DNA of 64,000 bases from Clostridiales bacterium VE202-21 (GCA_000509105.1 BAIF02000010.1:1-64000), one strand, 5' to 3'. Shown: positions 1 through 9,386, counted from the stretch's first letter. Made by a program: numbers and translations. Notes: a model not told the origin generated them from the letters alone.

Positions 1-14
1 TAGAAGAGATACAT

Positions 15-44
15 AAAAGGCAGACGGATTGCTGATCCGCCTGC
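15..44 (-). terminator. Terminator of the DUF368 gene
   Basis: A GC-rich hairpin with 10-base arms (20-29 and 35-44, one mismatch) and a five-base loop sits just past the stop of the minus-strand gene. Read on the minus strand it is followed by four U residues. Position and form fit an intrinsic terminator. Confidence 0.65.
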
Positions 45-55
45 GAACCCCTATT

Positions 56-898
56 TTATTGATATCCGGGTCTGGATTTCTGGAGTTGCTTTATTTCAGT
101 TACAGAAACCAGCCGGATGATTCCGAATCCGACAGCAAAAGTGAGGATGCAGAAAAGCATTTCCGACCCGGAAGGAATACCGGGGAAGAGTTCCACAATG
201 GAACCGAGAACAAATCCCAGAATTATAAGATATGCCGGCTGGGGGTATTTTGTCATGGCGTGTTCCAGGAGCTTTGTGGTAAGGACAATTCCCAAGAGCA
301 GGCCGATGCCAAGTGGCGCAAGGAATGTCAGCCGGAAACTGCTAATCGCCCCCATAACGGAATCGTATATCCCCATCAGGAGGAACAGATAGGAGACGCT
401 GATTCCCGGCAGCACCAGTGCGATTGCTGCGACAAATCCAGCTAATACCAGAAGCAGCAGGCCGCCCGCCCCAGTAGTCATATCAGCCTGTAAGGCACCG
501 GAGGGAAGCAGGGAGAACAGCAGAACCACAGACAGCCCGATGCCCATGTACAACGGATATTTCCAGGAGAAGCGCCGTATGTCTGCCTGCTTAAGCGTTA
601 AGGGTACACTGCCCGTTACTGCACCCATAAAGAAGTACAGCGTAGGCATGGGATAATTTTGGATCAGCCCGAGCAGCGGACGGGCAAAGAGAACCATACC
701 GAATCCGCCGCCTGCAGAAAAGGCTGTAAGGAAGAGAAGGTTTTCTTTTTTATGTTTTGTAAAGGAACTTACGGAATGGATCAGTTTGGTGTAAATGCCG
801 AGTATCATAGCCATGGAACCGCCGCTTACACCCGGTACCAGCATGGTTCCGCCTACGATCATTCCTTTGATTGCTGTCAGTAAGTTAGTGTGTTTCAT
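56..898 (-). CDS. DUF368 family membrane protein (PopT-like polyprenyl-phosphate transporter)
   Basis: The 280-residue product is strongly hydrophobic with about eight predicted membrane segments. It carries the glycine-rich DUF368 start (GMIVGGTMLVPGVSGGS, about residues 12-28), and a second similar re-entrant stretch near residues 157-170 (AIALVLPGISVSYL). Members of DUF368 have been shown to recycle undecaprenyl phosphate across the cytoplasmic membrane for cell-wall synthesis (PopT); that role here is inferred from family membership. The start is ATG at 898 behind a GGAG site about 7 bases upstream. It is a single-gene unit with its own terminator downstream. Family assignment is firm, substrate is inferred. 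Confidence 0.85.
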   Translation of the reverse strand: MKHTNLLTAIKGMIVGGTMLVPGVSGGSMAMILGIYTKLIHSVSSFTKHKKENLLFLTAFSAGGGFGMVLFARPLLGLIQNYPMPTLYFFMGAVTGSVPLTLKQADIRRFSWKYPLYMGIGLSVVLLFSLLPSGALQADMTTGAGGLLLLVLAGFVAAIALVLPGISVSYLFLLMGIYDSVMGAISSFRLTFLAPLGIGLLLGIVLTTKLLEHAMTKYPQPAYLIILGFVLGSIVELFPGIPSGSEMLFCILTFAVGFGIIRLVSVTEIKQLQKSRPGYQ

Positions 899-1072
899 TT
901 GGTCTCCTTTTTGCGCTTTATTATATGTGCAGAGGGGGCGGGATACAATGGGGGCAGGGGAATTTTAGCGGGTTTTTAGCAGATGGGGGAGGTGCGCGGA
1001 GGTACTATGTTATGCGGAGCAAGATGCCCGCCTTGGCGTACTTGAAAAAAGCAGATCTTTGTGCATAAACAA

Positions 1073-1123
1073 AAGAGGCTGCCCTTTTCACGGCCAGTAG
1101 TGGCCTGAAAGGACAGCTTCTTT
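1073..1123. terminator. Long bidirectional hairpin
   Basis: Nested stem: outer arms AAGAGGCTG / CAGCTTCTT with an inner GGCC-AGTAGT-GGCC hairpin. U-rich runs follow on both strands. No gene ends close by, so it may be a relic terminator or a repeat. Confidence 0.4.
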
Positions 1124-1542
1124 ATCTTAGAGGGACCCGTCTGGGTTTACGTAGAAAACAATATTATAGTAATTCCGGAGTTATAAAAGGAATATCAGTC
1201 ATACTATCATGGATTTCATAAAAATAGAAGAGGATATCACTGCAGTACTGCCACAGAATTAGTATTGCGCTTCTCTTTCATATTATTCATGTAATGTGGT
1301 GTAAATAGTGAAAATGAATAAATAGTTTATCATTATTCGAAGATCAGTTACTAAACTGTGAAAACAGAACTAGGTTAAAAGAACTAAATAACTTGTTATA
1401 TTATACTATTTTGGTTCGGGTTTGTCAATAAGATCAGCGATTGTATGTCAACTCTGTGTAAACTTACCTTTGGCCTGCACAGGACATATGTATTTGAATA
1501 TCTGCTTGTCCTGACAATTCGTATTACTTTTGAGATGTACAT

Positions 1543-1586
1543 AAAAAGAGCTGTTCCGAACCTTTTGGTACGGAGCAGCCTTTTTT
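1543..1586. terminator. Hairpin with U-run
   Basis: Stem GCTGTTCCG / CGGAGCAGC (one mismatch) with a 12-base loop, flanked by an A-run on the left and six T on the right. It can act as an intrinsic terminator on either strand and would isolate the Wadjet operon from upstream transcription. Confidence 0.55.
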
Positions 1587-1771
1587 CTGCTATCTTATAT
1601 TGAATTCTTTGCTCTTTTAATCTAGTCCACTCTTTCAATACCAAGGGTGTCTTTAAACACCCTAATCGAAAGTTTGTTGGAAGTAAACAGGCAGATTATC
1701 AGTATTACTGTAAGAACGGCGTATAGGAACTATGAAATCCGGTAACTTCAAGCCTGCAAACGAACTTCCAG

Positions 1772-1800
1772 TTTACAGTATTTTGGCCGTATGATAAAAT
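1772..1800 (+). promoter_or_regulatory. Promoter of the jetABCD operon
   Basis: TTTACA (1772-1777), 17-base spacer and TAAAAT (1795-1800), about 110 bases upstream of jetA. The leader contains a small hairpin with TGGTGC / GCACCA arms (1813-1834) that could be an operator or an mRNA stabiliser. Confidence 0.6.
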
Positions 1801-1908
1801 GTAATAAGGGTGTGGTGCGGGCTGTCCTGCACCATATGAGTTTGTACGATTGATGCTGTATTTGGAAACCAACAATACCTTATTGAACCAAAGGGGAACA
1901 ATTACATT

Positions 1909-3267
1909 ATGCAGATGCGTTTTGAAGTCCCGGACACCTTTTGGAGTTTATTCCGCTCGGTGAACCGGGATGCTTATATTGAGGCGTTATTATATATTAA
2001 TGAAGAATACCAGTACAATAATTATTTTTTGACGCGGGAAGCCTGCATTCAGGTCCTGGGCGACATGAACGCGAGGAAGCGTTTCGAGCTGCAGCGCGAG
2101 GAGGATGAGACGGAGTTTGATATGTTGGAAACGCCTTCCTCCCGTATCCTAAACTGGCTGCTTAGGACCGGCTGGCTGAAGAAGATTGAGGATTATAATA
2201 CGCTGGCTACGAATATTGTGATACCGGATTATTCTGCTGTTTTTATTGATGCTTTTGAGCGGCTGACCTCGGAAGACATGGAGGAGACGGAAGTTTATAT
2301 CCAGAATGTGTATGCCACGCTGTTTTCTTTTCAGCATGATCCGCGCGTGAATCTGAATATGCTCCGGACGGCGCTGATCAATACGAGAAAGCTCAATAAG
2401 GCGCTGCAGGACATGCTTCATAATATGGACCGTTTCTTTGCGAGGCTTCTGGACCAGAAGACTTACGGGGAACTGTTGAAGGAGCACCTGGAAGGGTATG
2501 TGGAGGAGATTGTGCAGAAGAAGTACCATATTCTAAAGACTTCGGACAACTTCTACATTTATAAGATGGATATTAAAAAGGTTCTTCGGGATATGCGGGA
2601 GGATGAGGAGTGGATTGAGAAGATCAGGGAGCGTTCCAAGGCCCAGGGAGATACGAAGGAGGATGTGTTGGACCTGCTGGATATGATTGAGCGGGGATTC
2701 GATGATATTGAGCACAGGATCGCCAATATGGATAAGGAACACACGAAGTATGTCCGGGCCACGGTGACGAGGCTGAATTATCTGCTCAGTGGGGAGACGG
2801 ACACGAAGGGGCTGGTGATCCGGCTGCTGAACCGCATGGCGCAGGGAGACGATTATGAGGAGGTTCTGCGGAGTACGGGAAGCCGGATGAACCTGTCCCT
2901 GCTGGAAATGATTTCTGAAAAGTCGCTGTACAAGCGCCGGAGGGGGAGGCAGGACTTTATCAGCCAGATGGCGCCGGAGGAGGCTGCCGAGGATCTGGAG
3001 AGAAGTGATGTGCTGAGGCTCAACCGGATACAGGCCAGATACAGCAGAAGGCAGATTGAGGAGTTTATCGAGGCGCATATGAAGGACGAGATGCTGGATG
3101 TGTCAAAGATGGAGATTTCAGGGGAAGGGGATTTTGAAAAGCTGATACTGGCTTATGATATGAGTACCAGGAAGGACAGCAGGTATATGGTGCTGGAGGA
3201 AGATGCAGCGATGGTGGAGAATAATGGGTACCGTTATCCGGGGCTGAGGTTTGTACGGCGGCGGTGA
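1909..3267 (+). CDS. jetA: Wadjet defence protein JetA (DUF5716-type kleisin)
   Basis: The 452-residue product is acidic, strongly helical and without membrane segments. It is the first gene of a four-gene set whose other members are recognisable Wadjet components. In Wadjet complexes JetA is the kleisin that bridges the JetC SMC arms and heads. Sequence character and order fit the JetA family annotated as DUF5716, which accompanies the non-type-I systems; I believe this is the type III arrangement, but the type label is from memory. ATG at 1909 follows an AAGGGG site; a second in-frame ATG lies six bases later. jetB starts 94 bases after the stop, with a repeat palindrome between them. Confidence 0.8.
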   Translation: MQMRFEVPDTFWSLFRSVNRDAYIEALLYINEEYQYNNYFLTREACIQVLGDMNARKRFELQREEDETEFDMLETPSSRILNWLLRTGWLKKIEDYNTLATNIVIPDYSAVFIDAFERLTSEDMEETEVYIQNVYATLFSFQHDPRVNLNMLRTALINTRKLNKALQDMLHNMDRFFARLLDQKTYGELLKEHLEGYVEEIVQKKYHILKTSDNFYIYKMDIKKVLRDMREDEEWIEKIRERSKAQGDTKEDVLDLLDMIERGFDDIEHRIANMDKEHTKYVRATVTRLNYLLSGETDTKGLVIRLLNRMAQGDDYEEVLRSTGSRMNLSLLEMISEKSLYKRRRGRQDFISQMAPEEAAEDLERSDVLRLNRIQARYSRRQIEEFIEAHMKDEMLDVSKMEISGEGDFEKLILAYDMSTRKDSRYMVLEEDAAMVENNGYRYPGLRFVRRR

Positions 3268-3301
3268 GACGGGCAGCTTAACAGAATCTCAAAGGAGCCT
3301 C

Positions 3302-3320
3302 AAAGGGGTCAGACCCCTTT
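3302..3320. repeat. GGGGTCAGACCCC palindrome, locus 1
   Basis: Perfect form AAAGGGGTCAGACCCCTTT (one central base) between jetA and jetB. It lies inside the open frame upstream of the jetB start and would add junk residues if the longer frame were used. Confidence 0.85.
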
Positions 3321-3361
3321 GCAGGATGAATAGCATCAGAAAAGTGAGGAGCAGTGTTTCT

Positions 3362-4006
3362 ATGATAGAGTATTATGAACAGCTGATGCAGGAGGAGCAG
3401 GAGGCGCTGACGGATGTGATTCAGCTTCTGTACAGGCAGACGTTTCTTCTGGAGCGGAAGTATGACAGGCGGGCGGGAAGGCTGGCCTATGTGAAGGAGT
3501 ACCGGATATGCAGTAAGCATTTGGAATTTTTGAGAGCATATTTTCAGGTGGCGGGGATTACGCTTCAGGAGAATGCCCATATGGGGCTGATCTATATCCA
3601 AGGGGAGGCGCTCTGGGGAGAAAAGATGCCCAGGCTTGCCACGATATACCTACTGGTGCTGAAGCTTCTTTATGATGAGCAGATGGCGGAGGTTTCTTCC
3701 AGCAGCCATATCGTGACGACTATGGGGGCGCTCAACGGAAAGGCCGGGGACTTCCGTGTTCTTAAGGGGATTCCGTCGCCCACGGAGATGCGAAGGACGA
3801 TCTCCCTTCTGAAGAAATATCAGATTATTGAGCCGCTGGATATGCTGGAGGAACTGAACGAACATACCAGGCTGATTATTTATCCGTGTATCAATGCGGT
3901 GCTGATGGGAGAGGATATCCGGGAACTGCTGAAAACATTTCACGAGGAGGACAACATTGGAGACGAAACAGCCATTCAAAGCACTATCAAAGATATGCCT
4001 GAATAA
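3362..4006 (+). CDS. jetB: Wadjet defence protein JetB (KITE-like subunit)
   Basis: 214 residues starting at MIEYYEQLMQEE. ATG 3362 is preferred because GAGGAG lies 9-10 bases upstream, whereas the open frame extending back to 3251 reads through an intergenic repeat. JetB proteins are the winged-helix (MukE/KITE-like) partners of the kleisin in Wadjet SMC complexes; this one fits the family called DUF6063 in systems with a DUF5716 JetA, although that number is from memory. The gene overlaps jetC by 50 bases, so translation is probably coupled. No catalytic motif is expected or seen. Confidence 0.75.
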   Translation: MIEYYEQLMQEEQEALTDVIQLLYRQTFLLERKYDRRAGRLAYVKEYRICSKHLEFLRAYFQVAGITLQENAHMGLIYIQGEALWGEKMPRLATIYLLVLKLLYDEQMAEVSSSSHIVTTMGALNGKAGDFRVLKGIPSPTEMRRTISLLKKYQIIEPLDMLEELNEHTRLIIYPCINAVLMGEDIRELLKTFHEEDNIGDETAIQSTIKDMPE

Positions 4007-7000
4007 CTGGCATTATATAGACAGGAAGATACTGACTCTGAATGAGGGGATCAATTTTTTCACCGGCCATTCCGGCAGCGGGAAGTCTACAGTGATCGAC
4101 GCCTTGCAGATTGTGCTGTATGCCAATACGGACGGGAGGCGATTTTTTAATAAGGCTGCAGCGGATGATTCGGACCGGACGTTGATTGAGTACCTCCGTG
4201 GCATGGTGAATATCAGTGAAAATAATGAATCCCAATATCTGCGGAACCATAATTTTTCCAGTACGATTGTGTTAGAACTGGAGCAGACCAATACCCATGA
4301 AAAGCAATGTGTGGGTGTTGTTTTTGATGTGGAGACTGCGACGAATGAGATCGGCAGGCTGTTTTTCTGGCACACGGGCGGGCTTCTGGAGAATGGTTAC
4401 CGGGCGGATAAGCGCTGCCTGACAACTGGGGAAATACGGGAGTATCTGCAGCGGGTATTTCCTCCGGAGCAGCATTACTGCGGCCCCAGCAATGAGCGTT
4501 TCCGCAGACAGCTGTATGATATATACTTAGGCGGGCTGGATATGGAAAAGTTCCCCCGGCTTTTTAAACGGGCGATACCGTTCCGCATGAATATTAAGCT
4601 GGAAGATTTTGTGAAGGAATATATCTGCATGGAGCAGGATATCCACATCGAGGATCTTCAGGAGAGTGTCATGCAGTACGGGCGGATGCGCAATAAGATA
4701 GAGGAGACGCTGGAGGAGATCCGAAGACTGAAGGAGATCCGGGAAAGTTATGGACAGTACAGGGAGCGCCGCAGGGACGCCGAGTCCTGTACGTATCAGA
4801 TCGATAAGCTGGAGATGCTTCAGCTGCGGGCGAAGATTCAGGAGCTGTCGGACAAGATTGGGGGCCGCGAGGAGGAGATCAGCCGGCAGGAGACGATGCA
4901 GAGGCGGCGGGAGGAAGATGCCGCCCGGATTCAGAAGGAATATGAGGACGTGCTGCTTCGGATCAGCAACAGTGGCTATTCCGGGCTGGAAACGGAGCTG
5001 CTGAGTGTGAATGAGGCGCTGGAGCGCCTGGGCAGCAGTAAGGTAAAGTGGGAGCAGACTGCGGTGCGGTTGAGGGACTGGTCCGGCTGTGACGCGGCGC
5101 CCAACCAGGTTTTATGGGATATCGAGAAATTTGGGAAGGGGAATATTACCGAAGGGGAGCTGGAACGGCTGAAGGAGAGCCTGGCCGCGCTTCGGGAGGA
5201 GCTGGAGGAGGAGCGGCGTGAGACCGACTCCCGGCTTAGGAAGATTAAGAAGGAAGAGCATGAGGCACGGGAGGAGCTAAAGGAACTCAGGCAAGGGCGC
5301 AAGGCATACCCGAAGGAGCTTGAGGAGGCCAGATATGAGCTGCGCAACCGGCTGCATGAGCGCTGCGGGAAGTTTGTGAATGTACAGATTCTGGCCGATC
5401 TGCTGGATATTCGGGATGAGCGGTGGCACAATGCCGTGGAAGGATATCTGGGGAATAATAAGCTGCTTCTGGTGGTGGAGCCGCAGTATGCAAAGGCTGC
5501 CATGGATATTTACCAGGAATTGGATAAGAAAAAGTTCTTCCGCGCTGCAGTGCTGGATACGGAGAAGGTTCTGGAGGAGGAACATCCGGTACGGCCCGGA
5601 GCGCTGGCCGGTGAGGTGATTGCGCGGGAGGCGCATGTGAAGGCATATATTGACTTTTTCCTCGGGAATGTGATGAAATGTGAGAGTGTGGAGGAGCTGC
5701 GCAGGTGCCGCGTGGGTGTGACGCCGGACTGTGTTTTGTACCACAGCTACCGGCTGCAGCACATGAATCCGGAGAACTACACCAGAAGAGCTTACATCGG
5801 GGAAACGAGTATGCGGCAGCGCATCCGCCAGCTGGATGAGAAGTGCCGGGCGCTGCAGGAGGAGCGGATGCCTCTGCAGGAGATGCTGGAGCAATTCCGT
5901 AAGATCGGGCAGTATGAGGGGCTGCTGCAGCCGGTTTCCGAATACATGGAATGGCTGGATGATGTGGGGAAGATACCGGGGAAGGAGCGGCAAAAGAAGC
6001 AGCTGACGGAGAAGATGCGTACGCTCCGGGAAGAATCTGTGTCTGCGTGGGAGGGCGAGAAGCTTGAGCTGATGCGGCGGCAGGAAGAAAAGAAGATGCA
6101 GATCCGGACGGCCCAGGAGGAGATATGGAAGAATAAGGAGTTTATTAGTAAATGTAAGTCCGATAGCCTGGAGATGCATGCTCAGCTTGCGGACCGGGAG
6201 CGGTACTTCAAAGAGGATGCGGAGTTTGAGGAGCTGTTTGCTCAGTTTATGGAGGGCAGGCGTACCGTGAATTACGACTATCTCAGGAGGCAGCGGCTGG
6301 GGGACCGGGCGCCGCTGGAGGAGAAGAAGGAACGGGCTTACCAGGAGCTGGTGGATATCCGGAGCAGCTATACACAGAGATACCCGAACCGGACATTCTC
6401 AGCCAGTATTAAGGACAACGTCCCTTACGACAGGCTGCTGGAGAGCTTGGAATGCGACGACCTGGAAGGGTACAAAGAAGCGGCCAGGGAGCAGGCGCGG
6501 TCGGCGGTAGAACATTTCAAAGACGACTTTATCTTCAAGATCCGCAGTGCAATCCGGGAAGCTTACCAGCGCAAGGATGAGCTGAACCGCATTATCAGCA
6601 GGCTGGATTTCGGAAAGGACAAGTACCAGTTCGTGATTACAAAGAACAAGGGACCGGACGGAAAATACTACAGAATGTTCATGGATGATTCGCTGAAGAT
6701 CAATCCGTCCCAGCTGAGTCAAGCCATGGAGAACCAGCTGAATATGTTCACCATGGAGCACGAGGATCAGTACGGGGAGATGATGAACGAGTTGATCAAC
6801 ATCTTCATTCCGCCCGAGAATGCCACAAGAGAGGAGCTGGAAGAGGCCAAGAAGAACATGGACAAATATGCCGATTACAGGACCTACCTGTCCTTTGATA
6901 TGCAGCAGATCGTGCAGGGCGAGAAAGACATGACCATCGGACTCAGTAAGATGATCAAGAAAAACTCCGGCGGCGAGGGGCAGAATCCTTTGTATGTGGC

Positions 7001-7307
7001 ACTGCTCGCCAGTTTCGCCCAGGTATATCGGATCAACCTGTCGCCCAAGATACATCGGAATCCCACCATTCGGCTGGTGGTGCTGGACGAGGCATTTTCA
7101 AAGATGGATGCGGAGAAAGTGGCAAGCTGCATCTCGCTTATTCGTGGGTTAGGGTTCCAGGCTATAATCAGCGCTACGAATGATAAGATACAGAACTACC
7201 TGGAGAATGTGGATAAGACATTTGTATATGCGAATCCGAATAAAAAACATATATCTATACAGGAATTCGAGCGGACAGAATTTGGGGAACTGGTGGAGGC
7301 AGAATAG
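3957..7307 (+). CDS. jetC: Wadjet defence protein JetC (SMC/MukB-like ATPase)
   Basis: 1116 residues with the plan of an SMC protein: Walker A GHSGSGKST at residues 37-45, long Glu/Arg-rich coiled coils (about 215-480 and 640-800) flanking a hinge-like centre near 480-630, the ABC signature NSGGEGQ near residues 1003-1009, and Walker B LVVLDEAF with D1044/E1045. JetC is the motor that extrudes DNA loops and presents small circular plasmids to the JetD nuclease. Translation starts at TTG 3957, six bases after AGGAGG, inside the end of jetB. All ATPase motifs are intact. The stop codon abuts a copy of the GGGGTCAGACCCC repeat. Confidence 0.92.
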   Translation: METKQPFKALSKICLNNWHYIDRKILTLNEGINFFTGHSGSGKSTVIDALQIVLYANTDGRRFFNKAAADDSDRTLIEYLRGMVNISENNESQYLRNHNFSSTIVLELEQTNTHEKQCVGVVFDVETATNEIGRLFFWHTGGLLENGYRADKRCLTTGEIREYLQRVFPPEQHYCGPSNERFRRQLYDIYLGGLDMEKFPRLFKRAIPFRMNIKLEDFVKEYICMEQDIHIEDLQESVMQYGRMRNKIEETLEEIRRLKEIRESYGQYRERRRDAESCTYQIDKLEMLQLRAKIQELSDKIGGREEEISRQETMQRRREEDAARIQKEYEDVLLRISNSGYSGLETELLSVNEALERLGSSKVKWEQTAVRLRDWSGCDAAPNQVLWDIEKFGKGNITEGELERLKESLAALREELEEERRETDSRLRKIKKEEHEAREELKELRQGRKAYPKELEEARYELRNRLHERCGKFVNVQILADLLDIRDERWHNAVEGYLGNNKLLLVVEPQYAKAAMDIYQELDKKKFFRAAVLDTEKVLEEEHPVRPGALAGEVIAREAHVKAYIDFFLGNVMKCESVEELRRCRVGVTPDCVLYHSYRLQHMNPENYTRRAYIGETSMRQRIRQLDEKCRALQEERMPLQEMLEQFRKIGQYEGLLQPVSEYMEWLDDVGKIPGKERQKKQLTEKMRTLREESVSAWEGEKLELMRRQEEKKMQIRTAQEEIWKNKEFISKCKSDSLEMHAQLADRERYFKEDAEFEELFAQFMEGRRTVNYDYLRRQRLGDRAPLEEKKERAYQELVDIRSSYTQRYPNRTFSASIKDNVPYDRLLESLECDDLEGYKEAAREQARSAVEHFKDDFIFKIRSAIREAYQRKDELNRIISRLDFGKDKYQFVITKNKGPDGKYYRMFMDDSLKINPSQLSQAMENQLNMFTMEHEDQYGEMMNELINIFIPPENATREELEEAKKNMDKYADYRTYLSFDMQQIVQGEKDMTIGLSKMIKKNSGGEGQNPLYVALLASFAQVYRINLSPKIHRNPTIRLVVLDEAFSKMDAEKVASCISLIRGLGFQAIISATNDKIQNYLENVDKTFVYANPNKKHISIQEFERTEFGELVEAE

Positions 7308-7324
7308 GGGTCAGACCCCTTTGC
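7307..7324. repeat. GGGGTCAGACCCC palindrome, locus 2
   Basis: GGGGTCAGACCCCTTTGC starts with the last base of the jetC stop codon, in the jetC-jetD gap. Confidence 0.85.
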
Positions 7325-7394
7325 GGACCATTCTCAGAATGTTCAGTTAATTGGATAACAAAGATGTGTTTTTCCCCTAGGGAGGCGTGATATT

Positions 7395-8582
7395 GTGTAT
7401 CTTGTAGAAAGAATTATTGAGAAATGTGAGAACAGTCAAAATGACTGGCGGCTGGGGGCCACAGGCGGGAAGTCTTTGCGGATTGACCAGCAGGAATATG
7501 ATGCCTGCGGGAAGACTGCTCTGGTCTCGGAGGCGGAGGAGCTGGAGCGGGCGGGGATGATCCGGATTAAGTGGCTGACCCGGGGAAGTGATATCGAGCG
7601 GATTTACTACCGGCTGGAGGATCTGGACAGATTTTATGCGGCTCTGATGGAAACACAGCCCGGGCGGCAGCCGAAATGGAAACAGATCCAGGCGTACTGC
7701 GAACTGTTGGAGCGGGAACTGGACGGGCTGCAGACGGAGTGGATCTGCCGGTACTACCGGGACCTTCTGGAGCAGCTGGGGCGGGGGAATATTCCGAAGA
7801 TGCTGGACAAACGGGAAGTATACCTGCCCTGTTTCCGGGGAATCGATGAGCTGAAAGAGACCGTGTTTAAACGGATCTTCAGCAGTAGATATCTTATGAA
7901 TTCGAAGACTTTTGAGGAAAACGCGGAATCCCATATCATAGCAAAGGCCCGGCAGTATTGCGGAGATGTAGTGGAAGAGATGGATGATAAGGAAGTACTC
8001 TCCCAGCTCAATATTGAGGAGTATTCCCAGGAAATGTCTCTAAAGGGGGCTCTGCGGATTGGGATAGTGCAGGGCTCAACATGTTTTGATATTAACCTGG
8101 GAGAATATATATATGGGACGGTCTTGAATAGCGAGACATTGAAAAATGCCATGATCCTGAGTGAGCAGCCGGAGATAAAATGCGTAGTTACCATTGAAAA
8201 TAAGGCCAATTTCGTATCGGCTCCATATCAGGAAGGAACCTTATATGTCTTCAGCCACGGGTATTTTTCACCACGGGAAAAAAGATTTCTGCAGCAGCTT
8301 TGGGCGGCGCTGGAGGGAAAAGGCGTACAGTTTTATCACAGCGGGGATTTGGATTACGGTGGAGTTAAGATTTTTGAGTATATTAAGAAAAATATTTTCC
8401 CGGATGTGCGGCCGCTTATGATGGACGCGGAGACATATGAACGCTATCTGGCATGGGGAGAACCGATTGCCGCAAAGACGCTGCAGAAGCTGAAAAACAC
8501 TAAGATACCGGAACTCCAGGGCCTGATAGATGCTATCCTGGAGAAGAGGGCGGCTATCGAGCAGGAATGTTTTCTGATGTGA
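7395..8582 (+). CDS. jetD: Wadjet defence protein JetD (TOPRIM nuclease)
   Basis: 395 residues. The C-terminal half is the DUF2220 TOPRIM domain: a glutamate in VTIENKANF (E268) and the acidic pair SGDLDYGG (D318, D320), matching the metal-binding residues of the Spo11/topoisomerase VI-like fold. JetD cleaves plasmid DNA captured by JetABC. The N-terminal part, about residues 1-170, is a probable winged-helix/arm region. Start is GTG 7395 behind GGAGG (about 10 bases). There is an 87-base gap after jetC, so this is the last gene of the jetABCD operon. No disabling change is visible. Confidence 0.9.
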   Translation: MYLVERIIEKCENSQNDWRLGATGGKSLRIDQQEYDACGKTALVSEAEELERAGMIRIKWLTRGSDIERIYYRLEDLDRFYAALMETQPGRQPKWKQIQAYCELLERELDGLQTEWICRYYRDLLEQLGRGNIPKMLDKREVYLPCFRGIDELKETVFKRIFSSRYLMNSKTFEENAESHIIAKARQYCGDVVEEMDDKEVLSQLNIEEYSQEMSLKGALRIGIVQGSTCFDINLGEYIYGTVLNSETLKNAMILSEQPEIKCVVTIENKANFVSAPYQEGTLYVFSHGYFSPREKRFLQQLWAALEGKGVQFYHSGDLDYGGVKIFEYIKKNIFPDVRPLMMDAETYERYLAWGEPIAAKTLQKLKNTKIPELQGLIDAILEKRAAIEQECFLM

Positions 8583-8682
8583 GGCCTGCGTGGAAAAACG
8601 CAGGCGAAAAGGGGGAATGTTTAGGCAGTGCGCTGTGCACAAAGAGTTTCCGAGAGTACTCAAAATTAAAAAGGAGGTAAGT

Positions 8683-9360
8683 ATGAAATATGAAATAAAA
8701 GGCGGGGCATTTCCCGTGGTTGTATGTGAGCTTGAAAATGGGGAACAGATGATTACTGAAAAAGGCTCCATGGTATGGATGAGTCCAAATATGCAGATGG
8801 ATACTGCAGGCGGAGGTCTGGGGAAAATGTTCTCAAAAGCATTTTCCGGCGAAAGTATGTTCCAAAATATATATACTGCACAGGGGGCAGGGATGATCGC
8901 GTTCGGTTCCAGTTTCCCGGGGAGGATACTTCCGCTTGAGATTAGTCCGGGCAGAGAGATGATTGTTCAGAAAAGTGCATTTCTTGCATCAGAGGCAGGA
9001 ATTCAGCTGTCCATGCATTTTAATAAGAAAATGGGAGCGGGATTTTTCGGCGGGGAAGGTTTTATCATGCAGCGGCTTTCAGGTTCAGGCATGGCATTTG
9101 TAGAGATAGACGGGGAACTGGTTGAATACCAGCTGGGGCCCGGACAGCAGATCGTTGTGGATACCGGCAATGTAGCGGGATTTGAAGTCGGCGTGCAGAT
9201 TGATATACAGCAGGTTCCGGGGATCAAGAATAAGCTGTTGGGCGGTGAAGGGCTGTTTAACACCGTACTGACGGGCCCGGGCAGAATCTGGCTGCAGACG
9301 ATGCCGATATCCAGCGTGGCAGCATCCATCCGGCCTTTCATACCAAGCGGAAATGCATAA
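8683..9360 (+). CDS. AIM24 / TIGR00266 family protein
   Basis: 225 residues beginning MKYEIKGGAF. ATG 8683 is chosen because AAGGAGGT lies 5-12 bases upstream; the open frame extends a further 31 codons but without a comparable site. The repeated glycine-rich beta segments (EKGSMVWMSPNMQMD, ERILPLEIS-like turn, IMQRLSGSGMAFVEIDG, LLGGEGLFNTVLTGPGRIWLQT) are typical of the AIM24 family. These are beta-rich, probably oligomeric, cytosolic proteins of unknown biochemical function in bacteria. The gene follows jetD by 100 bases and could be co-transcribed, but it is common outside Wadjet loci, so I do not regard it as a defence component. Confidence 0.85.
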   Translation: MKYEIKGGAFPVVVCELENGEQMITEKGSMVWMSPNMQMDTAGGGLGKMFSKAFSGESMFQNIYTAQGAGMIAFGSSFPGRILPLEISPGREMIVQKSAFLASEAGIQLSMHFNKKMGAGFFGGEGFIMQRLSGSGMAFVEIDGELVEYQLGPGQQIVVDTGNVAGFEVGVQIDIQQVPGIKNKLLGGEGLFNTVLTGPGRIWLQTMPISSVAASIRPFIPSGNA

Positions 9361-9367
9361 AGTGCGC

Positions 9368-9386
9368 AAAGGGGTCAGACCCCTTT
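9368..9386. repeat. GGGGTCAGACCCC palindrome, locus 3
   Basis: Perfect 19-base form between the AIM24-like gene and the yfcE-like gene. Confidence 0.85.

Larger units (their letters stand above)
899..1771. other. Intergenic region with hairpins, no supported gene
   Basis: This 0.9 kb gap between the divergent DUF368 gene and the Wadjet operon holds three hairpins (1073-1123, 1543-1586 and a smaller one near 1645-1664) but no open frame with a ribosome site. The longest frame (minus strand, 1396-1644) runs through one of the hairpins and has no recognisable similarity, so I do not call it. The DNA is AT-rich and may be the remnant of a lost gene. Confidence 0.5.

Noticed and set aside
29..883. 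Plus-strand frames over the DUF368 gene
   Set aside because: They are antisense shadows of a well-supported membrane protein gene.
1396..1644. 82-codon minus-strand frame in the first intergenic gap
   Set aside because: It runs through a terminator hairpin, has no ribosome site and no recognisable similarity.
4750..7132. Long frames within and opposite jetC
   Set aside because: High GC and coiled-coil codon bias create open shadow frames; none has a start signal or a family pattern.
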